Part shown: in pieces, positions 12,422 through 16,371 of the stretch
How the letters are laid out: each line of letters opens with the position of its first letter
Position numbering within the stretch: position 1 is the first letter of the stretch
Assembly: GCA_965369305.1 (NCBI GenBank)
Contig: CBDUQG010000017.1
Span: forward strand, 1 to 16,371
Direction of reading: 5' to 3'
From: JAFGTE01 sp965369305
GTDB taxonomy: Bacteria > Patescibacteriota > Gracilibacteria > UM-FILTER-43-11
Length of the DNA: 16,371 bases
Translations under genes and position numbers: made by a program
Notes under the pieces: model-generated
What the model was told of the DNA's origin: nothing
Databases searched by the model: none
The model's input: only the letters and a program-made list of their open reading frames with translations

Positions 12422-14128
12422 ATGTTTAAAAAACTGCTGACAATCAGCCTGACCCTTTTTACGTTCGTAACGATGGCACCAGGGGCAATGGCTCACCAGT
12501 ACAAGGATGTCCCGCAAGGATCCTCCTACTATTACCCGGTCGACTACCTCCGGCGAAATGATGTCTTTAAGGAAACACCTTACTTCCATCCAGACACGCT
12601 TATTAGCAAGGCAGAGTTCGTCAAATACCTGGTTCTTCTGAATAGTCCTGACTTCAGGCCAAGTAGCTACGCGGAGCTACCGTTTGAGGACACTCGCAAC
12701 AATGCTTGGTATGCCTCATATTTTAAAGAAGCAATCAAACTTGGGATTTTGGATGACAGACAACCAAAGGTAGAGCCGGACAAGAAGCTCACGCTGGTTG
12801 ATGGACTCAAGCTGCTTTTTCACTCGCAGAGCATTCCGATACCGAACGTCTATAAGGGAAACATCCCTTACACCGATGTATCACGAAACACTCAATCTCA
12901 AGCACTCATCATGAGAGCTCTGGAGCTCAACGTGATTGCGCCGCAGCGAACCGACTATGTAGGAATATACCAAAGGGTGACCCGCGCTAAAGCGGCCAGA
13001 ATGATTTATCAGATGGACCTGGTCACACTCGGAAGTGCTCACAGCAATGGCCTCCCTCAAATCAGCATCCATAGCCAGGAGCTAGAAAAGCTCATTGGTG
13101 TCTGGGAGCTCATTGAAGGTAGTTACCTCGAAAAGGATGCAATCAACAGAAATGAAGTCGTTGATTCTGTTCTTAAGAATTTAGTTGAGCAGCTTGATGA
13201 CCCTTACTCTACCTACATGGATCAGGAGGAAAATCAGAACTTCCTTGATAGTCTAGATGGTGAGATTGAGGGGATAGGCGCCGTGGTGGGCTACAACGAA
13301 GCCGAAGAAATTGCCATTGTCAGCCCTATCAAAGGAGGACCTGCCGACAAGGCGGGCCTTATGCCAAAAGACGTGATTCTGGAAGTGGATGACATGAGCC
13401 TTGAGGGGATGACTCTGGAAGATGCCGTCATTTTGATAAAGGGCCCCAAGGGTACAACAGTGAAGCTTAAAGTTAGGCGCAGTAGCGGAACAAAGACCTT
13501 CATTATTGAGCGCGATCTGATTGAGATTCCATCTGTTGAGTACGAAATTTTTTCCGGCAGCGGCATCATGCACCTGACCATTTCCCAGTTCAACTTCACA
13601 GCGGCTGATGAGTTTGGTGAGGCGGCTCAAAAGGCTATATCGGACCCTGCCGTCAAGGGATTAATTATTGACCTTAGAGGCAATCCTGGAGGGCTGCTGG
13701 ATAGTTCACTGAGCATCCTCGGTCACTTTGTTGAGGCTCAGGAAGAGCTTGTTACGATCAACTATGCGGACTTCTCACAGGTCTTGTTGAGTCGCGGGAA
13801 TGCCAGATTAAAGGATTTCCCTGTAGTGGTTCTAATTGATGAAGGTAGCGCGTCAGCCTCAGAAATCGTCGCAGGAACTCTGCAAGACTATGGCCTGGCT
13901 ACCATTGTGGGGGAACGTAGCTTTGGAAAAGGAAGTGTGCAGGAGGTTAGCTATTTTCTTGATAACTCCAGTCTGAAGCTCACTGTGGCAAAATGGCTCA
14001 CCCCCGGACTTCAGGACATTCAAGATGGAGGAATCATCCCGGACGTCACGATTGCCGATAACGAAAGTACCGATGCTGATGAACAGCTTCAAAAAGCGAT
14101 TGATGAAGTCGTTAAGCTCATGAATTAA
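12422..14128 (+). CDS. S41 carboxyl-terminal processing protease with N-terminal SLH-like repeats
   Basis: A 568-residue exported protease of the CtpA/Prc type. A signal peptide (MFKKLLTISLTLFTFVTMAP then GAMA) is followed by about 180 residues of SLH-like repeats. Recognisable pieces are YKDVPQGSSYYYPVDYL, FEDTRNNAWYASYFKEAIKLG and YTDVSRNTQSQALIMRALE. These would hold it to the cell wall or a surface polymer. The S41 part follows: an N-terminal helical region with LDDPYSTYM (258-266), a PDZ domain (about 280-365) and the protease core with LRGNPGGLLD (418-427). The catalytic pair is S478 (GSASASEI) and K503 (GERSFGKGS), 25 residues apart as in characterised members. Its TAA stop shares one base with the maf ATG (TAATG), indicating coupled translation. 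Substrates are unknown. Confidence 0.92.
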   Translation: MFKKLLTISLTLFTFVTMAPGAMAHQYKDVPQGSSYYYPVDYLRRNDVFKETPYFHPDTLISKAEFVKYLVLLNSPDFRPSSYAELPFEDTRNNAWYASYFKEAIKLGILDDRQPKVEPDKKLTLVDGLKLLFHSQSIPIPNVYKGNIPYTDVSRNTQSQALIMRALELNVIAPQRTDYVGIYQRVTRAKAARMIYQMDLVTLGSAHSNGLPQISIHSQELEKLIGVWELIEGSYLEKDAINRNEVVDSVLKNLVEQLDDPYSTYMDQEENQNFLDSLDGEIEGIGAVVGYNEAEEIAIVSPIKGGPADKAGLMPKDVILEVDDMSLEGMTLEDAVILIKGPKGTTVKLKVRRSSGTKTFIIERDLIEIPSVEYEIFSGSGIMHLTISQFNFTAADEFGEAAQKAISDPAVKGLIIDLRGNPGGLLDSSLSILGHFVEAQEELVTINYADFSQVLLSRGNARLKDFPVVVLIDEGSASASEIVAGTLQDYGLATIVGERSFGKGSVQEVSYFLDNSSLKLTVAKWLTPGLQDIQDGGIIPDVTIADNESTDADEQLQKAIDEVVKLMN

Positions 14129-14694
14129 TGGCGCTGATACTTGCTTCATCCAGCCCTCAACGAAAAAAAATCCTCGAAAGGATGGGGCTTGAGTTTAAAG
14201 TGGTTCCAGCCAACATTGATGAGCATCATGCTGGCCTTAAAAAGATGCATGCCATCGCCAGATCTATCGCCATCAGGAAGGCTGAGGCAGTTTCAGAAAG
14301 GCATCATGCTGACTGGATCATTGGTTCAGACACCATGGTGCTACTCAGTAACGGTAGAATTGCCCTAAAGCCAGAAGGCAGAGATGATGCCAGAAAAACC
14401 CTCAAGACATACCAAGGGAGTTTTTGTGACGTTTATTCAGGGCTGGCACTCATTAATAAAGCAAAGGAAGCTTGCTACAGCGGCTTTGAGCGAACCCGGA
14501 TCCACTTCCGCGACTTCAGTGACGAAAGTCTGGAGGAGTATCTTGATTCAAACGAGTGGGTAGGGCGGTCAGGCGCCATGACCATTGAAGGCAAGGGACA
14601 TTGGACTACTTACATGGAAGGAGAATACTGGAATGTGGTTGGGCTGCCGGTTGACCTCCTTAAAAACTACCTCAAAAAGGCCCAATTGGTTTGA
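14128..14694 (+). CDS. maf: Maf-family nucleotide pyrophosphatase
   Basis: Maf proteins hydrolyse nucleoside triphosphates, often dTTP, UTP or modified pyrimidines, to monophosphates; they are seen as house-cleaning enzymes and have been linked to septum control. The 188-residue length is standard. The N-terminal LILASSSPQR carries the substrate loop, with Gln in place of the first Arg of the usual SPRR. GSDTMV (66-71), the ALKPEG stretch near 79-84 and the terminal EGEYWNVVGLP complete the family pattern. Which Maf subclass it belongs to is not clear. It overlaps the protease stop by one base and ends with TGA 53 bases before purA, a second sign that UGA is a stop here. Confidence 0.93.
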   Translation: MALILASSSPQRKKILERMGLEFKVVPANIDEHHAGLKKMHAIARSIAIRKAEAVSERHHADWIIGSDTMVLLSNGRIALKPEGRDDARKTLKTYQGSFCDVYSGLALINKAKEACYSGFERTRIHFRDFSDESLEEYLDSNEWVGRSGAMTIEGKGHWTTYMEGEYWNVVGLPVDLLKNYLKKAQLV

Positions 14695-14747
14695 CGATCA
14701 GCCTGGCATTTGATAGCCTTGATAAGGTCTTTTAACGCTCTCAAAAC

Positions 14748-16064
14748 ATGAAACTGTCCATCAAGAATGCCGAACAACTAACTGAAAAACTGGGGCAGGT
14801 TGTTTATGTTGCGGGGAGCCAATGGGGCGATGAAGGAAAAGGGAAGCTGGTGGATATCATGTCTCAGAAATACGACATTATCGCTAGAGCAGCCGGAGGC
14901 GCCAATGCCGGCCATACCATCGTGGTGAATAAAGGCGGTAAATCCGAGAAGTTTATCTTCCACCTGCTACCGTCTGGTGTTCTTCATGAAGGAAAGATCT
15001 GCATCATCGGTAATGGCTGTGTGGTTCATATTCCAACACTGCTCGATGAAATCCATGAGCTGAAGGAGAAGGGCGTTGATATCAGTGAGCAGCTACTCAT
15101 CAGCGACAGAGCCCACATCATCTTTGATTATCACAAAGAAATCGACGTCATTCAGGAGGAGCGAAAAGGTGATAAGAAAGTGGGAACCACTAAGCGTGGA
15201 ATTGGACCAGCCTACACGGACAAAATCGGTCGCCGCGGAATACGTATGGGAGACCTGCTTAGTTTCGAGCATTTCGCCCAGAAGCTTCGCGCTAATGCTG
15301 AGGCAAAAATGAAAGCCTTTGGTATCAAGATTGATATCGAAAAGGAGATCAACTTCTATAAAGATGCTGTTGAAGTAGTTTCTCCGTATATTACCAATAC
15401 AATCGAATACCTGGATAAAGCCTACAAGGAAGGTAAAACGATCCTGGCCGAAGGTGCTCAGGGATCACACCTTGATATTGATTTTGGAACCTACCCTTAC
15501 GTCACCTCCAGTAACACGACCAGTGGAGGAGCATGTACAGGCCTGGGAATCTCACCAAGCCGTATGGAGTCCTGTGTGGGCATTGTAAAGGCCTACACCA
15601 CACGCGTAGGCAGCGGACCGTTTCCAACGGAATTAGGTGACATGGAAGGTAAAATGCTCCGTGACCAAGGATCTGAATATGGAGCTACCACGGGTCGACC
15701 AAGACGCTGTGGCTGGTTTGATACGGTCGTCGTTAAAAACGCCATCACTATCAATGGTATCAATTCTATCAACATCACCAAGCTTGATGTACTCACCGGC
15801 TTCCAAAGTATTAAAATAGCGACCGGCTACCTTCTGGATGGTGAGGTGATTGAGTTTGTCCCAGCTTCTCTCGAAGACTTCGAGCGTGTAGAAGTTCAGT
15901 ACATAGATATGCCAGGCTGGGAAGAGGACATTTCGAAGGTTAAAGACTTTAAAGACCTGCCAAAAAATGCTCAGGACTACATCTTGAAGCTTGAAGAGCT
16001 TCTTGAGGTACCGATCAACTTCATTGGGGTCGGCGTGCATCGTAGTGAGCTCATTTATCGCTAA
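14748..16064 (+). CDS. purA: Adenylosuccinate synthetase
   Basis: PurA joins IMP and aspartate using GTP, the first committed step from IMP to AMP. The 438-residue protein has the P-loop GSQWGDEGKGK (23-33) with catalytic D28 and NAGHT with H56; the spacing equals that of E. coli D13 and H41 shifted by 15. GTTKRGIGPAY, the GAQGSHLDIDFGTYPYVTSS region and GATTGRPRRCGWFD are also present. The N-terminus therefore has about 15 extra residues before the core. The 53-base gap upstream holds only weak promoter-like pieces (TTGACG at 14691, no good -10) and a five-pair CCTT/AAGG hairpin with a CTTTT tail, so it most likely belongs to the dnaX run. Confidence 0.98.
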   Translation: MKLSIKNAEQLTEKLGQVVYVAGSQWGDEGKGKLVDIMSQKYDIIARAAGGANAGHTIVVNKGGKSEKFIFHLLPSGVLHEGKICIIGNGCVVHIPTLLDEIHELKEKGVDISEQLLISDRAHIIFDYHKEIDVIQEERKGDKKVGTTKRGIGPAYTDKIGRRGIRMGDLLSFEHFAQKLRANAEAKMKAFGIKIDIEKEINFYKDAVEVVSPYITNTIEYLDKAYKEGKTILAEGAQGSHLDIDFGTYPYVTSSNTTSGGACTGLGISPSRMESCVGIVKAYTTRVGSGPFPTELGDMEGKMLRDQGSEYGATTGRPRRCGWFDTVVVKNAITINGINSINITKLDVLTGFQSIKIATGYLLDGEVIEFVPASLEDFERVEVQYIDMPGWEEDISKVKDFKDLPKNAQDYILKLEELLEVPINFIGVGVHRSELIYR

Positions 16065-16073
16065 CAGGCTGGC

Positions 16074-16371
16074 ATGATCGAAATTGAAGCCAAAGTGCCA
16101 GTTAAGAAAGGGGATTACAAAGATCTTCTCGCCTTGCTGCACAAGGAAGCCAGGTTCAGGGGTACTAAGCGAGCAGAAGACACTTACTACGAAAAGCTAA
16201 AGCAGGGGACCGTCCGTATCCGGAGGAGGGGAGACAAGACGACCTTTGATCTCAAGAAGCGTGAAACGATTAGTGGGATTGAGTCCAATACAGAAATTGA
16301 ATGGATGCTAAGTGACCCGAAGGGCTGGCGAAAGCTGCTAGGAGATCTAGGCATTAAGATGAATATAAAGA
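16074..16371 (+). CDS. CYTH-domain protein, CyaB or ThTPase-like (cut by window edge)
   Basis: Ninety-nine codons are visible from ATG at 16074, nine bases after the purA stop. The start MIEIEAKV contains the ExExK signature (E3, E5, K7) of CYTH enzymes, which bind triphosphates in a beta-tunnel using acidic residues for metal and basic ones for phosphate. Later strands TVRIRRRGDKTTFDLKKRE and NTEIEW fit the same fold. Members include class IV adenylate cyclases (CyaB), thiamine triphosphatases and inorganic triphosphatases; the visible part does not separate these. The closeness to purA suggests cotranscription. Confidence 0.85.
   Translation, partial: MIEIEAKVPVKKGDYKDLLALLHKEARFRGTKRAEDTYYEKLKQGTVRIRRRGDKTTFDLKKRETISGIESNTEIEWMLSDPKGWRKLLGDLGIKMNIK

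Noticed and set aside
14691..14747. Own promoter or terminator between maf and purA
   Set aside because: TTGACG has no good -10 at 16-18 bases, and the CCTT/AAGG hairpin has only five pairs with a short T run.
15633..16142. 169-codon minus-strand open frame
   Set aside because: Antisense to purA and the CYTH gene; no motif or start signal.

Overview
This window looks like ordinary chromosome from a bacterium with a compact, gene-dense genome. By eye the base composition is mid-40s percent GC. There are fifteen protein genes, two of them cut by the window edges. I see no RNA genes, insertion sequences, CRISPR arrays or phage genes. The code is standard: UGA ends der and maf at their expected family lengths, so it is not the UGA-to-glycine code of Gracilibacteria or Absconditabacteria. 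A single-pass membrane FecR-domain protein with tandem Ig-like repeats, an SLH-domain/S41 protease fusion, a short bS21 and scarce Shine-Dalgarno sites suggest a Patescibacteria (CPR) lineage such as Peregrinibacteria. That placement is an inference from gene content, at moderate confidence.

Layout. secA (minus, 3' end cut off) and a FecR/Ig-repeat membrane protein (plus) diverge from a shared promoter region near 2550. The FecR gene converges on mltG, which follows ybaB on the minus strand; a structured 152-base gap separates the two 3' ends. ybaB diverges from the plus-strand run rpsU-der-polysaccharide deacetylase. The deacetylase converges with a DsbA-like lipoprotein gene, and their stop codons overlap in one CTAG. 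The DsbA gene diverges from dnaX, which begins a tight seven-gene plus-strand run: dnaX, 5-formyl-THF cyclo-ligase, glyA, SLH-S41 protease, maf, purA and a CYTH-domain gene cut off at the right edge.

How the genes work together. One group is envelope biology: Sec export, the FecR/Ig surface protein, MltG (glycan chain termination), a polysaccharide deacetylase, a lipid-anchored thiol oxidoreductase and a wall-anchored processing protease. The other group is core replication, translation and nucleotide metabolism: dnaX, ybaB, rpsU, der, one-carbon metabolism through glyA and the cyclo-ligase, purA and maf.

The most interesting signals are regulatory. Each of the three divergent gaps has back-to-back promoter candidates whose -35 boxes overlap or coincide. 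The fecR and dnaX transcripts would start with nearly the same 22-base leader. rpsU is the only gene here with a strong Shine-Dalgarno site, which recalls the bS21 autoregulation described in Flavobacteriia. dnaX carries two A7G slippage-prone runs, one of them between the linker and the C-terminal domain. I found no clear new defence or mobile system. The FecR/Ig protein is the least characterised gene.
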